A stretch of DNA of 64,000 bases from Marinomonas sp. UCMA 3892 (GTDB lineage: Bacteria; Pseudomonadota; Gammaproteobacteria; Pseudomonadales; Marinomonadaceae): the NCBI RefSeq assembly GCF_012726345.1, contig NZ_PTXN01000002.1:124001-188000 (forward strand), written 5' to 3'. The position numbers and the translations under genes were made by a program. Below, one piece after another: positions 9,291-17,390 of this stretch; the first letter of the stretch is position 1, and each line of letters starts with the position of its first letter. The notes under the pieces were generated by a model. The model did not search any database, was not told where the DNA came from, and saw only the letters and a program-made list of their open reading frames with translations.

Positions 9291-10118
9291 ATGTTAGCAA
9301 TGCGAAGAATATCTTGGGGGAAATACATCTTCCTAATCTTGGTCGCTGGCTTTGTATTAGTCCCTATGTTTGCCACTGTGCTCGGTGGGTTCAAAAGCTT
9401 AGGCGAATTACGCACCAACCCATTTGGCTTACCAGTTGTTTGGGAGTTTGAGTATTACGCACAAGTTTTTGCCGATGGCTCTATTTGGTTGCTAATGAAA
9501 AACTCACTGATTATTGCGTTTTTCTCGGTACTACTGACCATTATCATCGGCACCATGACCGCGTTTACCTTTTCCCATATTAAGTTCGCGGGTTATAAAT
9601 ATATCTATAACTACTTCTTAATTGGCATGATGTTTCCTGCGGCCGCGGCGATACTTCCTTTGTTCCTAAAGATCCGTGATCTCGGTCTATTGGATAGTTT
9701 ATCTGGCGTCGTTATTCCCCAAGTGGCATTCGGGTTAGGCTTCAGCATTTTGTTGTTCCGCACCTTTTTCGAACAGCTGCCAGCTGAGCTGTTTGATGCC
9801 GCTCGCGTCGATGGCTGTAGTTACATCAAATTTTATTGGCATGTGATTCTGCCTCTCTCTACCCCCATTCTTGCCACCGTTGGCGTCTTTGTCTTGGTGG
9901 CAAGCTGGAACAATTACTTGCTGCCTTTGTTGGTATTGAACACAGAACAACAATACCCATGGACGCTAGGTATCATGCAATATCGTGGCGAATATGGCAT
10001 CGAATGGAACCGAATCTTGGCCTATGTCACTGTGACCATTAGCCCTGCCATCGTATTTTTCTTGTTTGCTCAAAAATACATTGTCGAAGGTTTAACGGGC
10101 GGAGCGGTAAAAGGCTAA
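9291..10118 (+). CDS. Sugar ABC transporter permease 2 (MalG/UgpE type)
   Basis: This is a 275-residue inner-membrane permease with about six helices. The EAA loop is at PAELFDAARVDGCSYIKFYW. The C-terminus FAQKYIVEGLTGGAVKG is typical of MalG/UgpE-like proteins. The ATG at 9291 is preceded by AAAGGAACG. It forms a heterodimer with the permease encoded just upstream and follows it closely in the same transcript. Confidence 0.93.
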   Translation: MLAMRRISWGKYIFLILVAGFVLVPMFATVLGGFKSLGELRTNPFGLPVVWEFEYYAQVFADGSIWLLMKNSLIIAFFSVLLTIIIGTMTAFTFSHIKFAGYKYIYNYFLIGMMFPAAAAILPLFLKIRDLGLLDSLSGVVIPQVAFGLGFSILLFRTFFEQLPAELFDAARVDGCSYIKFYWHVILPLSTPILATVGVFVLVASWNNYLLPLLVLNTEQQYPWTLGIMQYRGEYGIEWNRILAYVTVTISPAIVFFLFAQKYIVEGLTGGAVKG

Positions 10119-10150
10119 TCCAATTACATAGAATAATAAGGAAGAATGTT

Positions 10151-11272
10151 GTGGCTTCTGTTGAATTTAAACATGTTGAAAAAGTCTATTCAGGTGATGT
10201 ACATACCGTTAAAGACTTTAATCTAAAAATTAATGACGGTGAGTTTATTGTCTTCCTTGGCCCATCTGGCTGTGGAAAGTCGACCACCTTAAGAATGCTC
10301 GCTGGACTAGAAGACATCTCTGGTGGTGAAATTCTTATCAATAATAAAGTCGTCAATGAGCTAGAACCCATCGAACGTGACATCGCCATGGTGTTCCAAA
10401 GCTACGCGCTTTATCCGCACATGTCGGTTTATCAAAATATTGCCTTTGCCTTAAAACTGGCTGGAATGAGCAAAGCTGACATCGATGAAAAAGTTCGTCC
10501 CGTTGCTGACATGTTGCAATTAACTCCTTTACTGGACCGCAAACCCAAAGCGCTTTCTGGTGGCCAACGTCAGCGCGTGGCAATGGGACGTGCCATGGTA
10601 CGAACCCCAGAAGTGTTTTTATTCGACGAGCCGCTTTCTAATTTAGATGCAAAACTACGAAACTCCATGCGAGCGGAAATTAAAGCACTGCATAAGAAAA
10701 TGAAGAAAACCACCATTTATGTGACACACGATCAGGTGGAAGCCATGACGCTGGCAGATCGTATCGTGATATTGCGTGATGGCAAAGTCGAGCAAGTAGG
10801 CACGCCTAGAGAGATTTATCACTCCCCTGCCAATAAGTTTGTCGCCGGTTTTATTGGCAGCCCAGCAATGAACTTCATTCCAGTGGCTTTAAACAAACAA
10901 GAAGGCTGGCAGGTGGATCTTGCAGGACAAACATTACCCTTGCTGGGTGACGTTGACGACCATCAATCCAGTGCTAACGCGACCTTGGGGATTCGCCCTT
11001 GTGATATTCATATCACGCCAGATTTACTTAGTAATCCGTTGGTCATCAAAGGCAAGGTGGAGAATTTAGAATTGCTTGGCTCAACGATCCAGCTGACAAG
11101 TCGCTTGGGTGAGAGCCAAATCACCGTTGAAGCCCCATCCAGTCATATAGTCAATGAAGATGATGAAGCCAACTTTTATATTGATGAGTCACGTCTTCAC
11201 ATGTTCAACGACCAATCTGGGCTGTCTATTTACAAACCCAAAGGCAAACCTGAATCGGTTGTCAGTCAATAA
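10151..11272 (+). CDS. Sugar ABC transporter ATP-binding protein (MalK/UgpC family)
   Basis: This 373-residue ATPase energises the importer. Walker A is GPSGCGKST at residues 37-45, the signature LSGGQRQR starts at residue 135, and Walker B is VFLFDE at 155-160 followed by the D-loop and a switch His in VTHDQ. A C-terminal OB/TOBE regulatory domain extends from about residue 240, as in MalK and UgpC. The start is GTG at 10151 with AAGGAAG upstream; the nearby ATG at 10146 is out of frame. It ends the four-gene operon. MalK-type subunits can serve several permeases. Confidence 0.94.
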   Translation: MASVEFKHVEKVYSGDVHTVKDFNLKINDGEFIVFLGPSGCGKSTTLRMLAGLEDISGGEILINNKVVNELEPIERDIAMVFQSYALYPHMSVYQNIAFALKLAGMSKADIDEKVRPVADMLQLTPLLDRKPKALSGGQRQRVAMGRAMVRTPEVFLFDEPLSNLDAKLRNSMRAEIKALHKKMKKTTIYVTHDQVEAMTLADRIVILRDGKVEQVGTPREIYHSPANKFVAGFIGSPAMNFIPVALNKQEGWQVDLAGQTLPLLGDVDDHQSSANATLGIRPCDIHITPDLLSNPLVIKGKVENLELLGSTIQLTSRLGESQITVEAPSSHIVNEDDEANFYIDESRLHMFNDQSGLSIYKPKGKPESVVSQ

Positions 11273-11283
11273 AAGCTCAACAT

Positions 11284-11317
11284 CGTTGGGCAAGCTCCCT
11301 GATGGGCTTGTCCAACG
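11284..11317. terminator. Hairpin between convergent genes
   Basis: CGTTGGGCAAGC (11284-11295) pairs with GCTTGTCCAACG (11306-11317), giving 12 pairs with one G-U wobble and a 10-nt loop. It lies between the stops of the convergent ABC ATPase and cyclotransferase-like genes. There is no strong T-tract on either side, so it may be a weak or factor-aided terminator. Confidence 0.55.
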
Positions 11318-11320
11318 TGA

Positions 11321-11743
11321 TTAAATGGCACTTCGGCTTCGGTATAGGGCAGCATGTTCGAGACAATATTCCCCGGCTAGTTCTTGCATCACCTGAACGT
11401 CTTGTAACATTTCGGGTGGTTTCCCGTACGCTAACACGGTAATTTCGTCGCCGGATTCCAAGCAAACAACAGGCAGGCTAACTTTACGATAACCATCTAT
11501 CGCCGTAATTCTTTCCAATGTGTCCATCTCGGCTAAAACGTCATCGGTCACTTCAAACACCTGTCCTTTCACAGGATGCCCTTCGCCTTCCTGCAACACC
11601 AACCAAGGCGAACACCGCTCGCCTACCAGATATAAGGGGTAACATGCTTTGGTTGCAAAATCCCCACGGTAACGAATGCCTTTATTCGTTTTAAAATTAG
11701 GAAAACCTTCCTTCAAAGTTCCAAATACAAACACTTTAGGCAT
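11321..11743 (-). CDS. Gamma-glutamylcyclotransferase-like (AIG2/GGCT fold) protein
   Basis: This 140-residue protein shows the GGCT-like fold signature near the N-terminus: VFVFGTLKEGFPN, equivalent to the YGTLxxG substrate loop. A conserved acidic residue lies in the LAEMDTLE block around residues 76-83, where the family has its catalytic Glu. Members split gamma-glutamyl bonds to form 5-oxoproline, or act on gamma-glutamylamines. The ATG at 11743 has an AAGGAG ribosome site. It sits 15 bp downstream of the LysR gene on the same strand and could be co-transcribed with it. The exact substrate is not readable from sequence. Confidence 0.8.
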   Translation of the reverse strand: MPKVFVFGTLKEGFPNFKTNKGIRYRGDFATKACYPLYLVGERCSPWLVLQEGEGHPVKGQVFEVTDDVLAEMDTLERITAIDGYRKVSLPVVCLESGDEITVLAYGKPPEMLQDVQVMQELAGEYCLEHAALYRSRSAI

Positions 11744-11758
11744 CTAGTTTGCTCCTTT

Positions 11759-12649
11759 TTAGCGAGTAATTTGCCCTATTAACCAATTAACAAATACTTC
11801 AATTCTCGGATCTTTCTTCGGGTCATCCAATGTTAAAATCGCATAATCATATCCTGTAGATTGCATACCTAATGGTGCAATAAGCCGTTGCGTCTTTAAG
11901 TCATCTTCTACGAGTGGGATAGATCCAATTGCCATACCTAGTTGTTCTTGTGCGGCCTGCAAAGCATAAAAGAAATGATCAAAATACTGCTCATTTTTTG
12001 GAGCCAGATTTTCCATTCCATTAGCCTGTTTCCAGTCATTCCATGCATTGGGCCGAGTACGACTGTGTAACCAACTAGCCTTGTTTACATCTTTCTCAAC
12101 ACCATCCCAATAAACTTGAGAGCAAACAGGACCGGATGATTCAGCACAAAGTGTCGTTACTTGATAATCTTCATGGAAACCAAAGTCCATGCGTCGAATC
12201 GCAATATCACAATTTTCCGATAAAAGATCAATCGGACCACCCGCCATCCGTAGGTCTATATTCAGTTCTGGACACAATTCCCGAAAAGTACCCAAGCGAG
12301 GCATTAACCAACGCATGGCTAAACTGGGTTCGCACGACACAGTAAGAAATGGCGATGAGCTATCATGACGGTGGATTTCTTCCACTGTATGACTCAGTGC
12401 ATCTAACGTTTCCGATGTGGTTTTTAACAATCTTTGCCCAGCTGACGTGAGATACACTCGTCGATTACGCCGAACAAATAACTGCACACCAATACGGTCT
12501 TCTATTTGCGCAACTGCTCGACTAATCGCACCGTGAGTTAAATGAAGCTCTTGGGCTGCACGAGAGAAACTTTGATGCCGTGCAGCCGCTTCGAAAGCGG
12601 TCAAAGCACCTAGAGGAGGCAATCGCCTTTTTGTGTGATTATTACTCAC
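11759..12649 (-). CDS. LysR-family transcriptional regulator (GcvA-like)
   Basis: This is a roughly 296-residue regulator. The N-terminal winged helix-turn-helix has the GcvA-type pattern PPLGALTAFEAAARHQSFS...LHLTHGAISRAVAQIE. An effector-binding domain follows from about residue 90. I chose the GTG at 12649 because GGAG lies 6 nt upstream; another GTG at 12661 would add four residues. It is divergent from a LysE-type exporter gene at 12731, the classic arrangement in which the LysR protein controls the exporter. The short 81-bp gap should hold both promoters and the LysR site. Confidence 0.9.
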   Translation of the reverse strand: MSNNHTKRRLPPLGALTAFEAAARHQSFSRAAQELHLTHGAISRAVAQIEDRIGVQLFVRRNRRVYLTSAGQRLLKTTSETLDALSHTVEEIHRHDSSSPFLTVSCEPSLAMRWLMPRLGTFRELCPELNIDLRMAGGPIDLLSENCDIAIRRMDFGFHEDYQVTTLCAESSGPVCSQVYWDGVEKDVNKASWLHSRTRPNAWNDWKQANGMENLAPKNEQYFDHFFYALQAAQEQLGMAIGSIPLVEDDLKTQRLIAPLGMQSTGYDYAILTLDDPKKDPRIEVFVNWLIGQITR

Positions 12650-12730
12650 AATATACTCCACTTTCTTTCGATTTTATTTGTTTATTCGCGAGTTCATACT
12701 CTTATTATTCACACATTAGAGTATCTTCCT

Positions 12731-13396
12731 ATGTTAAATATCAATCAATTTGAATTGTATTCTGTGGTCATCATTACATTATTGGCCGTTATAAGCCCTG
12801 GACCAGACTTTGCCATGGTCTCGAGAATTTCCTTACTACAAGGACGAAGAGAAGGCATTTTAAGCGCTTTAGGGATTAGCGCCGCGATCAGCGTACATTT
12901 GACTTATACTCTATTGGGATTGGGCATTGTTTTTGCCAACAATGTTTGGGTTTTAAATACGCTACGATATCTGGGGGCAATGTATTTAATTTGGTTGGGC
13001 ATTTCCGCCCTATGGCCGGATATAAAAGCACTTTTTTCTAGAACAAAATTTAACCAGCCAACGGAGCCATTAAAAAGTGAAAATCCTTATCAAAATGAAC
13101 TAAGCAGAAACAGCTCAGCTTTTTGGTCTGGTTTTGCTTGCAACGCACTCAACCCAAAAACCATGTTATTTATCGTTTCTTTATTTAGCCAAGTAATTTC
13201 TACAGATACCTCTTTACTGATGGAGCTGGGTTACGGTGCTTACATCGCTTTAGCGCATCTTGTTTGGTTCGCGTTAGTGGCCTGTTTATTAACATCAGCA
13301 AGAATTCAACAAAAAGTTCTGGTCTTTAAAGTATGGATCGAAAGAGTCACTGGTGTCCTAATGACAACGCTTGGTTTACGGTTATTAATTAACTGA
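12731..13396 (+). CDS. LysE/RhtB-family amino-acid exporter
   Basis: This is an inner-membrane exporter of 221 residues with five to six hydrophobic segments and the family signature ISPGPDFAMVSR near the N-terminus. I chose the ATG at 12731 because an upstream in-frame ATG at 12635 would place the start inside the divergent LysR gene. Members export amino acids or related compounds such as homoserine, threonine or lysine; the substrate here is unknown. A strong bidirectional terminator follows. Confidence 0.88.
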   Translation: MLNINQFELYSVVIITLLAVISPGPDFAMVSRISLLQGRREGILSALGISAAISVHLTYTLLGLGIVFANNVWVLNTLRYLGAMYLIWLGISALWPDIKALFSRTKFNQPTEPLKSENPYQNELSRNSSAFWSGFACNALNPKTMLFIVSLFSQVISTDTSLLMELGYGAYIALAHLVWFALVACLLTSARIQQKVLVFKVWIERVTGVLMTTLGLRLLIN

Positions 13397-13441
13397 CTCT
13401 TTACGGCAACGCGCATTGAGTCGCCAATATCGAATGGATAA

Positions 13442-13479
13442 AAATCCCCCCGCTCATGATGAAATAATCGGGGGGATTT
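13442..13479. terminator. Bidirectional intrinsic terminator
   Basis: AAATCCCCCCG (13442-13452) pairs perfectly with CGGGGGGATTT (13469-13479) around a 16-nt loop. It lies between the convergent exporter (plus) and MFS (minus) genes. The A/T-flanked GC stem suits termination in both directions. Confidence 0.85.
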
Positions 13480-13500
13480 AAGTCATTAGAGAGAGGATAT

Positions 13501-14706
13501 TTAAACGCTTTGCGTAACTTTTACTGGATCAGTTCGCAAACCAAACGTGACAATAATGGCTGCTGCCAAAAGAATCAAAGCGGCGATTGTAAAGACACCA
13601 AGCGCACCACTAACATCAAAAACAAGCCCACCTGCTGCTGCACCGGTAGCAATACCAACCTGAATAGCTGCAACCAGAAGCCCACCACCACTTTCAGCTT
13701 CATCAGGAACGCTGCGTGTAATCCAAGTCGACCAAGCAACTGGTACACCACCAAACGCCATTCCCCAGATAGCCACCAATATAGCCGTTGGTGCAACAGC
13801 GCCCTGGATACTGACCATACCAATTCCAGCCAAGCCAATGATCAGCGGCATAAGCGTAAGGGTTAGGCGCAGTGATCGCGCAATCAAGGCTCCGGCTATA
13901 TAAGTACCAATGAAATTAGCAACACCAAAACCCAATAAAATACCCGAAATACCAGCAGTTGCGACACCTGTCACATTTTCAAGAAACGGCCGAACGTAGG
14001 TAAATAAAGCGAAATGCCCCGTAAAAATAAGCACCAGCATTAACAGGCCGAATTTCATTCGAGGGCGATTCATCACCGCGATCAGGGTACCTAATGTTGC
14101 TCGACCACGCGGTTGCATTCTCGGCAAAGTAGCAAACTGGACAGCAAGGACCAGAACACCAAGCAAGGCTACCAACAGGAAAACATTACGCCAGCCGATA
14201 GTACCACCAAGATAACTGCCGAGCGGAGCGGCAAATATAGTCGCAGCCGAAACGCCGCTAAACAGAATAGCTAACGCACGAGGAATGTCTTTGTCAGGAA
14301 CCAGCCGCATAACAATGGCTGCAGCCATGGTCCAAAAACCACCAAGTGCAATACCAAGCAGCACACGACCAGCTAACAACAGAAAGAAATTCGGTGCGAG
14401 AGCAACCAGAATATTCGAGATAATTAACAGTACTGAAAATCCCAGTAAAACATAACGGCGATCCATGCTGCGGGTAACAGTAGCGGTCAAAAGGCTGGCA
14501 AATACCGCAAGAATAGCGGTAGCCGAAACGGCTTGGCCTGCCATCCCTTCAGTAATTGAAAGATCGGAAGCCATTGGTGTTAAAAGGCTAGCTGGCAGAA
14601 ACTCCGCCGTAACTAGCCCAAAAACACCTAACGTCATGGCTATTACTGCCCCCCAAGCTGGTACGTCTTGTACCTGCGCCGGAGACGCATTTACTGTATT
14701 CGTCAT
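13501..14706 (-). CDS. MFS transporter, DHA1 drug/nucleoside-efflux type
   Basis: This is a 401-residue major facilitator protein with twelve predicted membrane helices. The motif-A-like loop reads TRSMDRRYVLLG between helices 2 and 3. The sequence resembles the NepI/YdhP/Cmx-type proton-coupled efflux carriers. I chose the ATG at 14706 because AGAGGA lies 8 nt upstream; the open frame extends 30 codons further without a ribosome site and into the divergent promoter. It is divergent from an AraC-family gene at 14817, which probably controls it. The exported substrate is unknown. Confidence 0.88.
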   Translation of the reverse strand: MTNTVNASPAQVQDVPAWGAVIAMTLGVFGLVTAEFLPASLLTPMASDLSITEGMAGQAVSATAILAVFASLLTATVTRSMDRRYVLLGFSVLLIISNILVALAPNFFLLLAGRVLLGIALGGFWTMAAAIVMRLVPDKDIPRALAILFSGVSAATIFAAPLGSYLGGTIGWRNVFLLVALLGVLVLAVQFATLPRMQPRGRATLGTLIAVMNRPRMKFGLLMLVLIFTGHFALFTYVRPFLENVTGVATAGISGILLGFGVANFIGTYIAGALIARSLRLTLTLMPLIIGLAGIGMVSIQGAVAPTAILVAIWGMAFGGVPVAWSTWITRSVPDEAESGGGLLVAAIQVGIATGAAAGGLVFDVSGALGVFTIAALILLAAAIIVTFGLRTDPVKVTQSV

Positions 14707-14765
14707 CGAAAGTCCTCTTGAAATGAATGTTTGTATATTGCGTGCAGAATAATATGGACAGACCA

Positions 14766-14807
14766 GACGATATATACCAATATATCCTAAATTCATACCA
14801 TATCGTC
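14766..14807. promoter_or_regulatory. Inverted repeat in MFS/AraC divergent promoter
   Basis: GACGATAT (14766-14773) and ATATCGTC (14800-14807) are perfect 8-bp inverted arms separated by 26 bp. They lie in the 110-bp gap between the MFS and AraC genes, just upstream of the AraC ribosome site. This is a candidate operator for the adjacent AraC protein; binding is inferred from position only. Confidence 0.4.
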
Positions 14808-14816
14808 CGGAGAGCT

Positions 14817-15803
14817 ATGCAACAGTCCTCGACAAACAAGATCACCAATGAAGCCCGACACGACATGATGAACGAACTTCTGTCTGGCGTACGCCTTAAG
14901 GGCCTTGAATACAGACGAGTCGAAATTTCCGCTCCATTTGGCCTGCAATTTGGAGAGGAATCAGATAAAAGATTGGCGTACTTTCATTTCATTGGACAGG
15001 GTTCAGCATTTTTACGAACTCGAAGCGGAGCTGTACACCAGCTTGCATGCGGTGATGCAGTATTGATGCCTTGCGCGGGAACCCATGATCTTTATAGCGA
15101 AGATGGTGTGCCGCTAGTCAGTATTAATGCCTTTGAAAAAGTGCAATTATGTGATGCTACGTCGGAAATAAGCGCTTGTAACGCTGAAATATGCCGTTCG
15201 AAGGACAATTTTATTTTCAGTTGCGCCATGGAATTCGACTTAGGTTGGCTTCATCCGTTAGCTCATTTGAAGCCAGAAGTAATGCATATTGAAACGGTAC
15301 CCGATTATGATCCACAAATTCCCGCCATACTTGATGTGATGACCAAGGAATTGAAGGCTAAACGACCAGGATATAGCGTAATTTTGACACGACTTGCCGA
15401 TGTCGTGGCTGCGGCTATTTTACGTCGTTGGGTAGAGATTGGATGCAATGTATGCGGCTGGGTTGAAGCAATGCGCGACCCGAAACTCGCACAGGTTTTA
15501 TCTGCTCTGCATCATGAACCTGGACGACAATGGTCGGTGGCAGATATGGCGTCAGAAATGGGGGTATCACGATCCGTCTTTGCTGAACGCTTTACCGAAT
15601 TAACCCATTCCACACCACAGCAATATTTAGGCAACCTACGCATGCGCCTAGCAAGTCAGTGGATCAGCCAAGATAACCTGTCACTTGACGAAATTGCCGA
15701 TCGACTTGGCTATGGCTCTGCCGCTTCATTTAGTCGAGCCTTCAAACGAATGACAGGAATATCGCCCGGTGCAGTAAGAAGTGGCCTTCTTCCAGAACTT
15801 TAA
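14817..15803 (+). CDS. AraC-family transcriptional regulator with cupin-type sensor domain
   Basis: This is a roughly 328-residue regulator. The N-terminal part (about residues 20-190) is a cupin-like AraC ligand-binding domain, with RLAYFHFIGQGSAFLRT and CGDAVLMPCAGTHDL as the barrel blocks. The C-terminus holds two helix-turn-helix motifs, WSVADMASEMGVSRSVFAERF and LSLDEIADRLGYGSAASFSRAF. I chose the ATG at 14817, with GGAG about 5 nt upstream, over an ATG at 14727 that lies in the promoter region. Divergent orientation suggests control of the neighbouring MFS efflux gene. Confidence 0.9.
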   Translation: MQQSSTNKITNEARHDMMNELLSGVRLKGLEYRRVEISAPFGLQFGEESDKRLAYFHFIGQGSAFLRTRSGAVHQLACGDAVLMPCAGTHDLYSEDGVPLVSINAFEKVQLCDATSEISACNAEICRSKDNFIFSCAMEFDLGWLHPLAHLKPEVMHIETVPDYDPQIPAILDVMTKELKAKRPGYSVILTRLADVVAAAILRRWVEIGCNVCGWVEAMRDPKLAQVLSALHHEPGRQWSVADMASEMGVSRSVFAERFTELTHSTPQQYLGNLRMRLASQWISQDNLSLDEIADRLGYGSAASFSRAFKRMTGISPGAVRSGLLPEL

Positions 15804-15946
15804 GAGCCAAAGATATATATCCGTTTGTAGTGAAGCAAAAAATTTAGCAAAAATGCACATTAGTGTGGATGCTAGGCAGTTTGATAGAGTTGATCATAAT
15901 CCACTGGTAAACTTGCTGAAATTACTTTTCATAAGGCTTAAATACT

Positions 15947-17011
15947 ATGTCTACTGCAATAAAATCAGGCTTGAATGTGACCAAGATAACGGGATTTAGC
16001 ACGCTATTGATGACGACTTTCTTAGTGGGTTGCAGTGAACCACCAGAACTCCAAACGGTTGAAGGTTACGCTCAAGGCACAACCTATCAAATTAGCTTTT
16101 GGTCCGAAGAAGAAGTACCTGTTACCGAGGTACAAGCGGCATTTAATGATACGCTTGCCCAAATAGACAAAGAGCTTTCTACCTACCGTCCCGATTCATT
16201 TATTTCAGAATTTAACCGCAGTCCTTCTGTCGGCTGGCAACCAGTCTCTCAAGACTTTGTTGATTTAGTTAAAATTGCCCAAGACATACATGCAAAATCG
16301 GAAGGTTGTTACGATCCGACTATTGGGCCTTTGTTCGATTTATGGGGTTTTAAAACTGACAAGCTTCATGTGCCAACGCAAGAAGAATTAACAGCTCTAA
16401 AATCTGAGCTTGGAATCAATAAGATCGAGGTAGACGAAGAGAATTTACGTGTACGTAAAACGCGCCCTTTTTTACAGCTTGATTTTTCCTCTATGGGCGA
16501 AGGTTACACCATTGGCAAGTTAAGCCATGTTTTAGAATCCAAAGGCTACGACAATTATATGGTGCAATTTGGTGGCGATATGAAGATCAAAGGACATAAG
16601 CCAAATGGAGACAAATGGCGAGTGGCCATTCAAAGCCCAATTCCTTCTGCCGAAGGTGGCCCAAAAGTCTATCAAGTTATTACTGTCAAAGATGAAGACG
16701 GCGTTACGCTAGACACATCAGGAACTTATAACCGTCACTTTGATGATAACGGTGTTGAATATTCTCACATCATCAACCCAAGCACAGGCAAACCAATTAC
16801 TCATAATCTTATATCGGCTTCTGTGTTTGGCACCGATCCAAGAGTTAGCGATGCATGGGCAACAACCATGTTGTGCCTAGGCCCTGTAGAAGGCGCAAAA
16901 ATTGCCAAGAATGAAAACCTAGACGTATTCTTCATCGAAAGAAAGAACGACAAATTAATCAACTCCAGCAGCGACGCTTTGCTTAAAACAAACCGGGTGA
17001 AATTTGACTAA
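15947..17011 (+). CDS. apbE: FAD:protein FMN transferase lipoprotein (ApbE)
   Basis: This 354-residue ApbE-type flavinyltransferase attaches FMN covalently to Thr/Ser of periplasmic or membrane flavoproteins such as NqrB/NqrC and RnfG/RnfD. A lipobox TTFLVGC near residue 30 marks it as a membrane-anchored lipoprotein. The family blocks are visible: STYRPDSFISEFN, DPTIGPLFDLWGF, LDFSSMGEGYTIGKL, YMVQFGGDMKIKG and TSGTYNRHF. It stands alone between the AraC gene and its own terminator at 17038-17065. The target flavoprotein is not in the window. Confidence 0.93.
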   Translation: MSTAIKSGLNVTKITGFSTLLMTTFLVGCSEPPELQTVEGYAQGTTYQISFWSEEEVPVTEVQAAFNDTLAQIDKELSTYRPDSFISEFNRSPSVGWQPVSQDFVDLVKIAQDIHAKSEGCYDPTIGPLFDLWGFKTDKLHVPTQEELTALKSELGINKIEVDEENLRVRKTRPFLQLDFSSMGEGYTIGKLSHVLESKGYDNYMVQFGGDMKIKGHKPNGDKWRVAIQSPIPSAEGGPKVYQVITVKDEDGVTLDTSGTYNRHFDDNGVEYSHIINPSTGKPITHNLISASVFGTDPRVSDAWATTMLCLGPVEGAKIAKNENLDVFFIERKNDKLINSSSDALLKTNRVKFD

Positions 17012-17037
17012 TAAGTTACTTGGCTAAAATAAAAGAC

Positions 17038-17065
17038 CGAGTAGCGCCTGCTACTCGTTTTTTTT
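17038..17065 (+). terminator. Intrinsic terminator of apbE (copy 1 of a repeated terminator)
   Basis: CGAGTAGC (17038-17045), loop GCCT and GCTACTCG (17050-17057) are followed by eight T residues. The surrounding stretch from 17031 (AAAAGACCGA plus hairpin) is nearly identical to the terminator at 18937-18970 behind the next gene, so the two copies bracket the ABC-F gene as a direct repeat. Confidence 0.9.
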
Positions 17066-17390
17066 ATGAAATACTTGTCTCTCTATACAGCTGAAATAAA
17101 TAATTTACAGATAAAAATGAAACTGTCTAGGGAATAACTTTGTTTACATGTCGCTTTAAGCATGCGGCCTTATTATCAATAATATAAATTCTTGCCATTT
17201 ATGAATAAACAACGAACCTATAATAATAGGTACCACCAACTTGTTTTTCTTGTCTTAGCGCTCTAGTATTATTTTATCCTATCACTTGCAGAGGAGCATA
17301 TCGCGCCGTGAACAACTAAGCCTTTTTTTCATAGATATTTTATATGTTGAATTAAGGTGAGGAAGTCGTCGACTTCCCAGTGAGCGTGTT
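17066..17390. promoter_or_regulatory. Leader of the ABC-F gene with a palindrome before the start codon
   Basis: This 325-bp gap has no gene. At 17361-17377 an inverted repeat, GGAAGTCG-T-CGACTTCC, ends 13 nt before the ATG at 17391. The only ribosome-site-like sequence (AAGGTGAGG, 17354-17362) lies upstream of it and overlaps its first bases. The palindrome could be a repressor operator, or an RNA hairpin limiting translation, as seen with some ABC-F resistance genes. I could not define a promoter with confidence. Confidence 0.45.

Noticed and set aside
13510..13866. Open frames opposite and within the MFS gene (also 13575-13838)
   Set aside because: Their translations are low-complexity (Cys/Asn/Lys or Trp/Leu rich) shadows of a clear membrane protein gene.
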